A stretch of 64,000 nt of DNA, from NCBI GenBank assembly GCA_964492615.1, contig CAZBKZ010000001.1:109469-173468 (forward strand), written 5' to 3'. The notes below the pieces were generated by a model that was not told the DNA's origin, did no database searches, and saw nothing but the letters and a program-made list of their open reading frames with translations. Of the stretch, positions 15,754-24,538 are shown piece by piece; within the stretch, counting starts at the first letter, position 1, and every line of letters starts with the position of its first letter. The position numbers and the translations under genes were made by a program. Source of the DNA: JAABTH01 sp964492615 (GTDB taxonomy: Bacteria; Bacillota; Dethiobacteria; DTU022).

Positions 15754-18700
15754 TTATTGATTATAGTAATCCTGCAGGCAGCAAATCTGTCTTTCCCGGC
15801 CTTGTAAAGCACGAATTCCATCAAGAGCGGCCATCGCTCCCTGTATAGTAGTAATAATTGAAATCCCCTGTTTAACTGCCTGGCGTCGAATAAACTCCCC
15901 ATCAGACCTAGCTCCCGAACCGGCAGGGGTGTTAATGATAAGAGCAATTTTACCGTTCCTGATATAATCAGTTATGTTCGGTCCAGGCTCACAGATTTTT
16001 TTAATACTTTCTACTTTTATCCCTGATTGTTTTAAAAACTCAGCTGTTCCAGCCGTAGCAGCTAACTGAAATCCCATCCTGAATAGATTCCGGGCCAGAT
16101 CCACCAGGTACGGTTTATCTCGATCTGCAACAGTTAATAAAATTCTTCCCTCACAGGGCAAGGGAGTACCGGCAGCAAGCTGAGCCTTGGCCATTGCCAT
16201 GCCAAGATCATGGTCCAAGCCCATAACTTCGCCTGTTGAACGCATTTCAGGACCAAGAACAATATCAACATCTTCAAACCGGTTAAAAGGAAAAACGGCC
16301 TCTTTTACTGAATAGTAGCAAGGTTCTTCAATATCATTTAATCCCACTTCTTCAAAAGACGCTCCAACAATCACCCGGGCAGCTATTCCTGCAAGCGGTA
16401 CTCCTGTTGCCTTACCTACGAAAGGAACTGTCCTGGAACCCCGGGGATTAGCTTCCAGAATATATACTTCCCGCCCGCGAACAGCAAACTGAATGTTTAA
16501 CAAGCCAATAATATTCAATTCCCGGGCGATTAATTCAGTCTGTCTTTTGATTTCTTTCAGTTGATGATTACCTATACTATAAGGGGGCAAAACAGAACAG
16601 CTATCACCGGAATGAATTCCTGCCTGCTCTACATGCTCCATTATACCGGCAATAATAACTTTATTTCCATCACTTACAGCATCAACATCAATTTCAACAG
16701 CTTCATCCAAAAATTTGTCCAGCAAGAGTGGATTAGCAGGTCCTACATCGGGATTGCCGGCAAGGTAACGTTCAAGATCATCTTCATTATCAACCACCCG
16801 CATTGAAAAACCGCCAAGAACATAAGAAGGTCTGACTAACAGGGGAAAACCTAATCGACGGGCAACAGAAAAAGCCTGAACCTCATCTTCGGCTGATCCG
16901 TTTGCCGGCTCCCAAAGTCCCAGCTTATCAACAACATCAGAAAAATCACGCCGGTTCTCAGCCCGATCTATGTCCAAGGGTGAAGTGCCCAGAATCAACT
17001 CTCCTTCTTCCATTAAAAGCCCGGCCAGTTTGAGCGGAGTTTGACCGCCAAACTGTAATATTAAACCAGCTGGTTTTTCATTTTCACAAATTTCAAGCAC
17101 ATCTTCAAGGGTTAGCGGTTCGAAATAGAGAGAATCAGAAATATCATAATCTGTACTAACCGTTTCCGGGTTACAGTTAACCATGATCACCCTGTAACCG
17201 TTCTCACGGAGGGCAATAGCCGCCTGAACACAGCAATAATCAAACTCCAGTCCCTGTCCGATGCGGTTTGGACCGCTACCCAGAATAATAACTTTTTTCT
17301 GATCTGACATTGAATCTTTAAAACAATCATGCGGCAGTTCAAAAGCATCACGCTCATACGTTGAATAGTAGTAAGGCGTACTTGCTTTGAACTCACCGGC
17401 ACAGGTATCTACAAGCCTGAAAACCGGCTTGACATTCAGATTATGCCGCAACTGGCGAATTTCTTTATCTGATGTTCCCCGTAACCCAGCCAGGTAACGG
17501 TCGGAGAAACCAAGTCCTTTTGCCTCCCACAATATTTCTTCACTTACCTTCTCAATATTTTTAAAAATAATTTCAAAATCAATAAGCGTTTTAATTTGAT
17601 CGATAAACCAAGGGTCAATACCGGTTAAGTAGCTTGCTTCATCACTCCGTAATCCGAAACGGAGGGCTTCGGCAATAGTGAATAATCGTTCAGGTAAAGG
17701 CTCTTTAAGTAGTGTTTTAAGTGATTGAAGGCTGTATGAGTCCCCTGACATTAAAGGGTAGCCAGATAATCCATCGTATCCTTGCTCCAGCGAGCGAAGG
17801 GCTTTCTGCAGGGCTTCTCTGAAAGTTCTACCCATGCTCATTACCTCACCGACTGATTTCATGTGGGTAGTTAACACTTGATTCACACCGGGGAATTTAG
17901 CAAAATCCCAGCGGGGGATCTTCACCACACAATAATCAAGGGCCGGTTCAAATGATGCCGGGGTTACCTTTGTTATATCATTGCTTAATTCATCAAGGCT
18001 GTAGCCTACTGCCAGCTTAGTTGCTATTTTGGCAATAGGAAAGCCGGTAGCCTTGGAAGCAAGGGCTGATGACCGCGAAACCCGGGGATTCATCTCTATA
18101 ACAATCATTCTCCCAGTATCTGGATCAACCGCAAACTGTATATTGCATCCACCCGTTTCAACTCCTATCTCGCGCAAAGCTTTCAGTGAAGCATTTCTCA
18201 TCGCCTGATATTCTTTATCGCTTAGAGTTTGTGCCGGAGCAACGGTAATACTTTCCCCGGTATGGACACCCATAGGATCGATGTTTTCAATGGAACAGAT
18301 AACCACAACATTATCATTACGATCACGCATTAGCTCCAGCTCAAATTCTTTCCAACCGATTAAGGCCTCTTCCACAAGCACTTGTTCAATTGGACTATTC
18401 TGCAAACCAGCAGTAACCATGAACTCAAGCTGGTCCCGGTTGTATACAATCCCGCCTCCTGCCCCTCCCATAGTAAAAGAGGGTCTGATTACCAGGGGGT
18501 AACCGTGTTCATCGGCAAAGCTTAATGCTTCATCAAGACTACTCAAATGAGAGCTTTCTGCTGTATCAAGTCCTATTCGGATCATGCTCTCCTTGAAAAG
18601 TTCACGGTTTTCAGCACGTTTAATAACTTCAGCATTAGCCCCGATCAGCTCAACATTCTCACTTTCGAGGAAACCGCAATCTGCAAGAGCTACAGCGATA

Positions 18701-18990
18701 TTAAGCGCTGTCTGGCCACCCAGGGTTGGCAGCAAAGCCTGCGGTTTTTCTTTAATTATTATTTTTTTAACAGTTTCTACAGTAAGTGGTTCAATATAGG
18801 TTCGATCAGCCATCGCCGGATCTGTCATTATAGTTGCCGGGTTACTGTTGACAAGCACAACTTCATAACCTTCTTCTCTGAGAGTCCGGCAAGCCTGGGT
18901 GCCTGAATAATCAAATTCGCAGGCCTGGCCTATTACAATCGGACCGGAACCGATCAGCAAGATTTTTTTCAAATCTTCCCTTTTAGGCAC
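15754..18990 (-). CDS. carB: Carbamoyl-phosphate synthase large subunit
   Basis: 1078 residues, full length. Seen: two homologous ATP-grasp halves, each with its own nucleotide site (I-L-L-I-G-S-G-P-I-V-I-G-Q-A-C-E-F-D-Y at the start and V-I-I-L-G-S-G-P-N-R-I-G-Q-G-L-E-F-D-Y in the middle). The paired E-M-N-P-R-V-S-R-S and E-A-N-P-R-G-S-R-T blocks and a C-terminal MGS-fold allosteric domain (about 940-1078) are also present. Known: it makes carbamoyl phosphate from bicarbonate, ammonia and 2 ATP for arginine and pyrimidines. It overlaps carA by 8 bp. It is convergent with purF, 41 bp between stops, with no clear terminator. Confidence 0.96.
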   Translation of the reverse strand: MPKREDLKKILLIGSGPIVIGQACEFDYSGTQACRTLREEGYEVVLVNSNPATIMTDPAMADRTYIEPLTVETVKKIIIKEKPQALLPTLGGQTALNIAVALADCGFLESENVELIGANAEVIKRAENRELFKESMIRIGLDTAESSHLSSLDEALSFADEHGYPLVIRPSFTMGGAGGGIVYNRDQLEFMVTAGLQNSPIEQVLVEEALIGWKEFELELMRDRNDNVVVICSIENIDPMGVHTGESITVAPAQTLSDKEYQAMRNASLKALREIGVETGGCNIQFAVDPDTGRMIVIEMNPRVSRSSALASKATGFPIAKIATKLAVGYSLDELSNDITKVTPASFEPALDYCVVKIPRWDFAKFPGVNQVLTTHMKSVGEVMSMGRTFREALQKALRSLEQGYDGLSGYPLMSGDSYSLQSLKTLLKEPLPERLFTIAEALRFGLRSDEASYLTGIDPWFIDQIKTLIDFEIIFKNIEKVSEEILWEAKGLGFSDRYLAGLRGTSDKEIRQLRHNLNVKPVFRLVDTCAGEFKASTPYYYSTYERDAFELPHDCFKDSMSDQKKVIILGSGPNRIGQGLEFDYCCVQAAIALRENGYRVIMVNCNPETVSTDYDISDSLYFEPLTLEDVLEICENEKPAGLILQFGGQTPLKLAGLLMEEGELILGTSPLDIDRAENRRDFSDVVDKLGLWEPANGSAEDEVQAFSVARRLGFPLLVRPSYVLGGFSMRVVDNEDDLERYLAGNPDVGPANPLLLDKFLDEAVEIDVDAVSDGNKVIIAGIMEHVEQAGIHSGDSCSVLPPYSIGNHQLKEIKRQTELIARELNIIGLLNIQFAVRGREVYILEANPRGSRTVPFVGKATGVPLAGIAARVIVGASFEEVGLNDIEEPCYYSVKEAVFPFNRFEDVDIVLGPEMRSTGEVMGLDHDLGMAMAKAQLAAGTPLPCEGRILLTVADRDKPYLVDLARNLFRMGFQLAATAGTAEFLKQSGIKVESIKKICEPGPNITDYIRNGKIALIINTPAGSGARSDGEFIRRQAVKQGISIITTIQGAMAALDGIRALQGRERQICCLQDYYNQ

Positions 18991-20128
18991 TTCTATCCCC
19001 CCCCTTTATCCGATTTTTATTCATTATTTCTATAAATTTATCAAAGATATCATTGCTATCATGGGGGCCAGGTGATGCTTCCGGGTGAAACTGTACAGAA
19101 AAACAGATTAAATCCTGATCTTCAATTCCTTCTATTGTTCCATCATTTAAATTAAGATGGGTTACCTCCAACCCCTTTCTATTTTCTTTCAGCTTAACGC
19201 AGTAACCATGATTCTGCGATGTGATAAGTACTTTACCTGAAGATAGCTCTTTAACGGGATGATTCGCCCCCCTGTGTCCGAATTTAAGCTTGTAGGTAGA
19301 ATATCCAAGAGCCATCGCCAATAGCTGATGCCCCAGACAAATGCCAAAAAGAGGTACACGGCCAAGAAGGGATTGTATTTGAGGTAATATTATCTTTTGA
19401 TCTATTGGATCTCCCGGGCCGTTCGAAAGAAGGACTCCGTCTGGTTGAAGCTTAAAAATTTTATCAGCATCAGTTGAGTATGGAACAACAGTGATACGGC
19501 AGTTTCGAGAAGATAAAGAACGTAGAATACTATACTTAATTCCAAAATCATATATGACCACATGATAGAGGGGTGGGTCACCAGGCGGAGCATCAATTCC
19601 AGGCAACAATTCCCGTGAGAACTGCGACATACTGTATAATTCCGGAGCAGACACCTCGGCAACCAAATTACGCTTGTATTGATTTTTATAGGCTAAAACC
19701 CTTTGTTGTAATATTTCAGTATCACATTCTTCAGTAGATATTACCCCAAACATTGTTCCTGCAGAACGCAGGTGAAGAGTTAATGAGCGGGTATCTATTC
19801 CTTCAACTCCAATAACATCATTTTTATCGAGATATGTATCCAACGATTGCTCAGCACACCTGCTGCTCGGGCTGCAGCAACATTCTTTTACCAACAGCCC
19901 TTCAACCTGGGGGCCAACTGACTCAGAATCATTTTTATTTACTCCATAATTACCGATCATGGGGCAGGTTAATACCAAAATCTGCCCACGATAAGAAGGA
20001 TCAGTGAGCATTTCCTGGTAACCAGTCATCGAAGTGTTAAAAACTACCTCTCCGAAAACCTCTCCCCTGCTTGAAAATGTTTCACCTTTCAGGCTAAACC
20101 CGTCTTCGAGCACCAGCATTGCTTGCAT
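18983..20128 (-). CDS. carA: Carbamoyl-phosphate synthase small (glutaminase) subunit
   Basis: 381 residues. Seen: the N-terminal CarA domain (L-V-L-E-D-G-F-S-L-K-G...F-N-T-S-M-T-G-Y-Q-E-M-L-T-D-P-S-Y) and a class I glutaminase with catalytic Cys in F-G-I-C-L-G-H-Q-L-L-A and His in Q-F-H-P-E-A-S-P-G. Known: supplies ammonia to CarB through a tunnel. The start has GGGAGG seven bases upstream. A Cys-rich C-C-C-S-P-S-S-R-C stretch around residue 100 is unusual for the family. No pyrimidine attenuator is evident in the 136-bp leader. Confidence 0.95.
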   Translation of the reverse strand: MQAMLVLEDGFSLKGETFSSRGEVFGEVVFNTSMTGYQEMLTDPSYRGQILVLTCPMIGNYGVNKNDSESVGPQVEGLLVKECCCSPSSRCAEQSLDTYLDKNDVIGVEGIDTRSLTLHLRSAGTMFGVISTEECDTEILQQRVLAYKNQYKRNLVAEVSAPELYSMSQFSRELLPGIDAPPGDPPLYHVVIYDFGIKYSILRSLSSRNCRITVVPYSTDADKIFKLQPDGVLLSNGPGDPIDQKIILPQIQSLLGRVPLFGICLGHQLLAMALGYSTYKLKFGHRGANHPVKELSSGKVLITSQNHGYCVKLKENRKGLEVTHLNLNDGTIEGIEDQDLICFSVQFHPEASPGPHDSNDIFDKFIEIMNKNRIKGGDRSA

Positions 20129-20264
20129 TATATTTCCTCCCTTTGGCCAGCCCTATATAATTGGTTTTTGATTCAGGGACATTTTTAAAATTATAACGGG
20201 AGTGTAGTTAAATAACAAGATTAAACTTGCCGGATTTAAAAGAGGTTAATAAATTCTTTTTAGA

Positions 20265-22055
20265 TCAGAATAAAAAATCAAGGCGGGCAATCAAACCACC
20301 AAAAATGAACGCTATGGATGTGGTTATTACTAGGATAACCAGGGCAAATGAGATTCTGAACTCACGGGCCACTGTTACTACAATCGCAACACAAGGCACA
20401 TAAAAAAGTCCTACCACAGCGCCAGTAAAAAGCTGTAAGGTGCTCAGTTCCAAATCCAGTAAGGGCAGCACTGCCAACTCACGACGTAATATTCCAAGAA
20501 TTAACGGAGCCGCCGCTTCTTCAGGCAACCGTAGCCAAAGTTTAACAAGCGGGCTTAGAGCCCTGCCGAAAGCAGCCATTAACCCTGTTTCATAAAGCAC
20601 TGCTGCTCCTGCTACTGCTGCGATCATTGGCAAAGCACCATCTGTTATATAAAGCTTTAACCGCAACCATATTTTTTTGGCTACAATCTCAATACGCGGT
20701 AAAAGTAGATCAGGTATTTCTAAAAGGGTTTCCGGTCTTGTTCCTTTAATAAAACGGTTCATAAATATTCCTGATGCTATCATAACCAGCCAACTTAAAA
20801 TAAAGAGTGAAACCATCACAAATACTGAGCGATCTGCCAGAAGTGATATAAACGCACCTGTTTGAGATATGCATGGAACAGCCAGACAGATTAATACAGT
20901 AACCATCAACCTTTCTTTTTGTGAGTTGAGGGCTCTGGTAGCCATTATTGCTGGAATACCACAGCCATAACCTATTATAAACGGAATAATACCAGTACCC
21001 GGAAGACCCAATCTTTTGAAAATACCATCCAGCAGTATACCAAGGCGGGGCATATAGCCACTATCTTCAACAATACTTAAAACAAAATAAAATGACAACA
21101 CGTATGGTAGCACAAGAGCAAAAGGCCACTCCAGGCCTTTGACAAGAAACCCGTATTCGCCGATAAAAATATCCTGTAAAACTCCAGGCGGGATTAACAT
21201 AGAAGTAACACTAATGAGGGGAGGTATAATCAAATCTCGAAAAAGGGGCAAAAGGATAAAGCGGCGTAAGCCCATCCCGATTCCGACAATGCCGGCAAAG
21301 ACGAATACTAAAATTACCACAGCAAACACCAGACCAGGCCAGGGATTAGTCAACCGACGATCCCACTGATCACGAACTATTTCTCTTTTTCCACTTTTTT
21401 TTCGCAAACTCATACTTGTTAGCATTTCAACATTATCCCAGGTAGGAGCAACATTTTTACTGGATCGTTTTAAAACAGTTCCTCCTGGTTCGAGCATTGA
21501 AAATATTTTCTTTTTAAGTTCATCTACCCCCTTACCGCTAAGAGCAACTGTTGGAATAACTGGGATACCCAGCATTTTAGAAATAGCCTTTATATCAATA
21601 ATGTAACCTTTTTCAAGCGCCAGATCTCCCCTGTTTAGCGCTACCACCAGTGGAATTTCCAACTCAAGCAGCTGCAGGAGCAAGTACAAACCGCCTTCAA
21701 TATTTCCCGCATCTAAAACATACACCAGCAATGAAGGCACCTCATCATTTTTCAACAATGGATCTGTTTTTCTCTCACAACATACAGAAGCACCTTTGTG
21801 AAAGCTTATTACAATATCTTCACCACAAACCATTTTCACTGCAACCTCTTCAGCTTCGCAGGTAGGGCAAAGTGAATATGTGCCGGGAACATCGGTTAGA
21901 TAAACTGCTTTTTCTCCCTGCTGCATAACACCACCGGCATAATCCACAGTTGTTCCGCTATAATTGGCAACTTTAACGCTTAGACCTGTTAATCGATTAA
22001 AAAGTGCACTTTTGCCTACATTTGGTGTTCCCATCAATAAAACCTTGCGTTTCAT
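20265..22055 (-). CDS. feoB: Ferrous iron transporter FeoB
   Basis: 596 residues; GTP-gated Fe(II) importer in the cytoplasmic membrane. Seen: G1 G-T-P-N-V-G-K-S-A-L (9-18), G2/switch region N-Y-S-G-T-T-V-D-Y, G3 D-V-P-G-T-Y-S-L, and G4 as N-R-G-D rather than the usual N-x-x-D with M or A. Many membrane helices follow from about 225. Between G3 and G4 is a family-atypical insert with C-C-E-R-K (about 90-110). It is shorter than common 650-770-residue forms. Follows feoA by 9 bp. Likely co-transcribed with the metal-related genes upstream. Confidence 0.92.
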   Translation of the reverse strand: MKRKVLLMGTPNVGKSALFNRLTGLSVKVANYSGTTVDYAGGVMQQGEKAVYLTDVPGTYSLCPTCEAEEVAVKMVCGEDIVISFHKGASVCCERKTDPLLKNDEVPSLLVYVLDAGNIEGGLYLLLQLLELEIPLVVALNRGDLALEKGYIIDIKAISKMLGIPVIPTVALSGKGVDELKKKIFSMLEPGGTVLKRSSKNVAPTWDNVEMLTSMSLRKKSGKREIVRDQWDRRLTNPWPGLVFAVVILVFVFAGIVGIGMGLRRFILLPLFRDLIIPPLISVTSMLIPPGVLQDIFIGEYGFLVKGLEWPFALVLPYVLSFYFVLSIVEDSGYMPRLGILLDGIFKRLGLPGTGIIPFIIGYGCGIPAIMATRALNSQKERLMVTVLICLAVPCISQTGAFISLLADRSVFVMVSLFILSWLVMIASGIFMNRFIKGTRPETLLEIPDLLLPRIEIVAKKIWLRLKLYITDGALPMIAAVAGAAVLYETGLMAAFGRALSPLVKLWLRLPEEAAAPLILGILRRELAVLPLLDLELSTLQLFTGAVVGLFYVPCVAIVVTVAREFRISFALVILVITTSIAFIFGGLIARLDFLF

Positions 22056-22064
22056 ATTTCCTCC

Positions 22065-22322
22065 CTATACAACCTTAACTATAATCTTTTCAGCAATGTT
22101 TTTCCCAACTGCCACCTGCCGTTCTCCAGCTTTAATCATAATCGGCCCACCGAAAAACTGGCGGCCACACGCCTGTATAGCTTTACCCGGTCTTAGGCCT
22201 AGTGAGTTAAGCAAAGGATATTCCGGGACATCAACAACTATAGCGTTGCCTCCCATATCAAGTCGGGTAAGAGTAATGTTTTTCATCGAAACACTATTTT
22301 TTTTCTCCTGCCCCTTTAACAT
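22065..22322 (-). CDS. feoA: FeoA-domain iron transport accessory protein
   Basis: 85 residues with an SH3-like FeoA fold. Seen: I-T-L-T-R-L-D-M-G-G-N-A-I-V-V-D-V, then L-L-N-S-L-G-L-R-P-G-K-A-I-Q-A, and G-G-P-I-M-I-K-A-G-E-R-Q-V-A-V-G-K-N-I-A-E-K-I. Known: FeoA proteins assist FeoB at the inner membrane face. Directly upstream of feoB and 2 bp after the DUF2325 gene. Confidence 0.88.
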   Translation of the reverse strand: MLKGQEKKNSVSMKNITLTRLDMGGNAIVVDVPEYPLLNSLGLRPGKAIQACGRQFFGGPIMIKAGERQVAVGKNIAEKIIVKVV

Positions 22323-22324
22323 TT

Positions 22325-22687
22325 CTAATCACTCCCACAACAATAATGAAAACTTTCCAACTCCTCATTTGAATCACATGTTTTCTTTCGCTGCTTTTGG
22401 CAATTCATGCAACTTACTCTTTCCATTTCTTTGGATATAGCCGACCATGATCTCCGGGCAAAAATAACCGGCACATCATTCTTTTTTGCTTCATTTTTAA
22501 CTACCCTGGACAATTTAGTCCCCACATAATCAGTAAGGACTAAAACTAAATCAAGCCTATTCGATATTACTTCGGCAACCTGACTGTTTTTGCGTCCTGT
22601 TAAATGCTTAACCATAACAAATCCCTGCTTTTTTAACTGTTTATCTATACTGCCAAGATGGTCTCCACCTATAACCATTGCCGTCAT
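22325..22687 (-). CDS. DUF2325 domain protein
   Basis: About 120 residues. Seen: M-V-I-G-G-D-H-L-G-S-I-D-K-Q-L-K-K-Q-G, then L-V-L-V-L-T-D-Y-V-G-T-K-L-S-R-V-V-K-N-E-A-K-K, P-V-I-F-A-R-R-S-W-S, and a Cys-rich tail with C-M-N-C, a further C and C-C. Known: DUF2325 proteins are small, of unknown role, and often sit beside feo genes. GGAGGAG precedes ATG 22687; an upstream GTG at 22702 would put that ribosome site inside the gene. The Cys-rich tail suggests metal or redox sensing (inference). Confidence 0.75.
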   Translation of the reverse strand: MTAMVIGGDHLGSIDKQLKKQGFVMVKHLTGRKNSQVAEVISNRLDLVLVLTDYVGTKLSRVVKNEAKKNDVPVIFARRSWSAISKEMERVSCMNCQKQRKKTCDSNEELESFHYCCGSD

Positions 22688-22752
22688 CATCTGCTCCTCC
22701 ACGAATTATTATTGCAGGCCGGACCTTGATCTCAACTGAATGTTATAATTAG

Positions 22753-23034
22753 TTAGACCTTCTTGCGGTAAAGCATAAATAAAATAATCACTGATAGAAA
22801 CATGAATACAGCGATAGCCGCAATGCTGACAGCAATAACTTTCATGGCAAAAGCAACTGTATGCATATCCTCATGAATATGCTCCAAGTCATGTCCAATT
22901 TCTTCCATGATATCGATAAACATTCCATCTCCTGTGATATCATCATGAGCACTGACAACAGGAGCAATGAAAAAGAGAATTAAAACTGCCAGGACAATAC
23001 TTGACATTATTTTTGTGTTATTATAAGTTTGCAT
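22753..23034 (-). CDS. Small His/acid-rich membrane protein
   Basis: 93 residues, not recognised. Seen: an N-terminal signal-like helix ending V-V-S-A, then an external stretch H-D-D-I-T-G-D-G-M and G-H-D-L-E-H-I-H-E-D-M-H rich in His, Asp and Glu, and a C-terminal transmembrane helix (about 66-88) ending R-K-K-V inside. Inferred: a single-pass protein exposing a metal-binding segment outside the cell, fitting its place in the Feo gene block. No family assigned. Confidence 0.65.
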   Translation of the reverse strand: MQTYNNTKIMSSIVLAVLILFFIAPVVSAHDDITGDGMFIDIMEEIGHDLEHIHEDMHTVAFAMKVIAVSIAAIAVFMFLSVIILFMLYRKKV

Positions 23035-23212
23035 TAAATATACCCTCCCGGTATTATGGTTCAGAATATTTATGGTCCGGCCTACAGACCTTTTCCGGGT
23101 GTGATTTATTCTCTATTTGATTATTATTTTTTAAGTAATTACTGAACATTTTATCCTCCGATGTATATAGGATTTGATTCCTTCGCAAGTTAAACAAGAG
23201 AAATTTCATCTC

Positions 23213-23761
23213 TTAATGCGCATAAAGGACCGAAATATCAAATGTAGCTTTGTCCTGGTTTATGTAAGCTGAAACCTGCGGTTTGTCAGGCAGAAGATCA
23301 TACTGATGAGCAAGTTTACGACGGGGCTTGCGGAAAACCAGGCGCACTTGCCCATTACCATTTTTCATAAGATTTTCCAGGATTGCTTTTTTAGGCTTAG
23401 CCTGTAAAGCAACAATAGCAACATCAAAGGTAAAAGGTATCTCACCCGCTCCATCAAGGTGCATTACCGTTACCAGGTCATCCAGCTGCTGGGTAGCCAA
23501 GCACTGACGAGCGACCTTAACTGCAATTTGATCACAATCGATAGCTATAACCTTGGCACCGGTTTTTTGGGCAATTAAAATCGCTGTGAATGGTATTGCT
23601 CCACAACCAACATTTAAAACCTGATCATTCTCAGAAATTGCTGCCAGATTGATTTCATTTTCTATAACCTGCTGATAGAAATTTGAATACATCGACACTA
23701 GATTCTTGTTACAGGCTACTTTTTTTTCTATAAAAGCAACAACCTGTGGAATAATTTTCAT
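23213..23761 (-). CDS. Nicotianamine-synthase-like methyltransferase-fold protein A
   Basis: 182 residues. Seen: V-L-N-V-G-C-G-A-I-P-F-T-A-I-L-I-A (about 46-62), V-I-A-I-D-C-D as the acidic SAM-binding strand, then F-D-V-A-I-V-A-L-Q-A-K-P-K-K-A-I-L and a late R-L-V-F-R-K-P-R-R. Known: G-x-G-x-x-P-x-T in place of the usual G-x-G-x-G, plus the V-A-L..K strand, is typical of nicotianamine synthases and CntL-type enzymes. These transfer the aminobutyrate group of SAM to make metallophores. It is shorter than known NAS. AAGGAGG precedes the ATG. Next to a second such gene and the Feo block. Activity is inferred. Confidence 0.6.
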   Translation of the reverse strand: MKIIPQVVAFIEKKVACNKNLVSMYSNFYQQVIENEINLAAISENDQVLNVGCGAIPFTAILIAQKTGAKVIAIDCDQIAVKVARQCLATQQLDDLVTVMHLDGAGEIPFTFDVAIVALQAKPKKAILENLMKNGNGQVRLVFRKPRRKLAHQYDLLPDKPQVSAYINQDKATFDISVLYAH

Positions 23762-23861
23762 TCAATATACCTCCTTCTGCCGTTTTAATTACAGCGATAT
23801 ATTCTACTTCAACACTTATGTTTGCTGCAGCTAATATATTCCCTAAAAAATTTTATTAGTA

Positions 23862-24500
23862 TCAACCTTTTATGATAACCAAGCTTTCTGCACCAATGCC
23901 AGATTTGGATTTCTCAATAAAACCATTCTCAAACTCTGTGATATTAATATCGTTTATCCCGAAATATCTAAACCAGCCGGGAAGTTTACGATAGACTAGA
24001 ATACCGCCTTTTTTAAGTGATACCCATGAATGCTCTATAATTCTTTTTTTAGGACATATATTTAATGAAACCCAAATAGCATCATACCCTGAACAGTCTA
24101 CAAAACAGCCATTTTCATGGGTAATAGTGATTTTATCAGCATAACCACTTCTTTGTACAATGCCTTTTGCAATATTAATTGCCATAATATTACAATCGCA
24201 AGCGTTAACCCTGTAACCCTTTCGGGCCAGAAATACAGCGGTATAAGGGTAAGCTCCGCCACCTATGTGTAAAACAGAAGAACCGGGTTCCAAGCCGGCG
24301 AGTGCAACTTCTCTGCATAGCATTTTTTTATAGAATAAATAAGAATAAAGCCGTGCAAAAAGATTCAGGTGTGCAGCAAATCTCTCAGCAATTTGTGACA
24401 AACTAAAAAATGGCGATTTACAGGTAAACATATCTTTTTCTCTTTTTAACAATGGATTAACATATGAAGCTCCAATTTCGCTTATATCTTTATTACTCAT
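23862..24500 (-). CDS. Nicotianamine-synthase-like methyltransferase-fold protein B
   Basis: About 212 residues. Seen: a helical N-terminal region, S-V-L-H-I-G-G-G-A-Y-P-Y-T-A-V-F-L-A-R-K-G, V-N-A-C-D-C-N, then Y-D-A-I-W-V-S-L-N-I-C-P-K-K-R-I-I, and K-K-G-G-I-L-V-Y-R-K-L-P-G-W. This parallels protein A strand for strand, so the two are likely divergent paralogues. The ATG at 24500 has GGAAGG upstream; an ATG at 24521 is possible. Known and inferred: NAS/CntL-like fold, substrate unknown. It lies 100 bp before protein A and just after the flippase-like gene. Confidence 0.6.
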   Translation of the reverse strand: MSNKDISEIGASYVNPLLKREKDMFTCKSPFFSLSQIAERFAAHLNLFARLYSYLFYKKMLCREVALAGLEPGSSVLHIGGGAYPYTAVFLARKGYRVNACDCNIMAINIAKGIVQRSGYADKITITHENGCFVDCSGYDAIWVSLNICPKKRIIEHSWVSLKKGGILVYRKLPGWFRYFGINDINITEFENGFIEKSKSGIGAESLVIIKG

Positions 24501-24538
24501 CACCAGCACCTTCCATTCCATTTGTTTCCCGAATTTGA

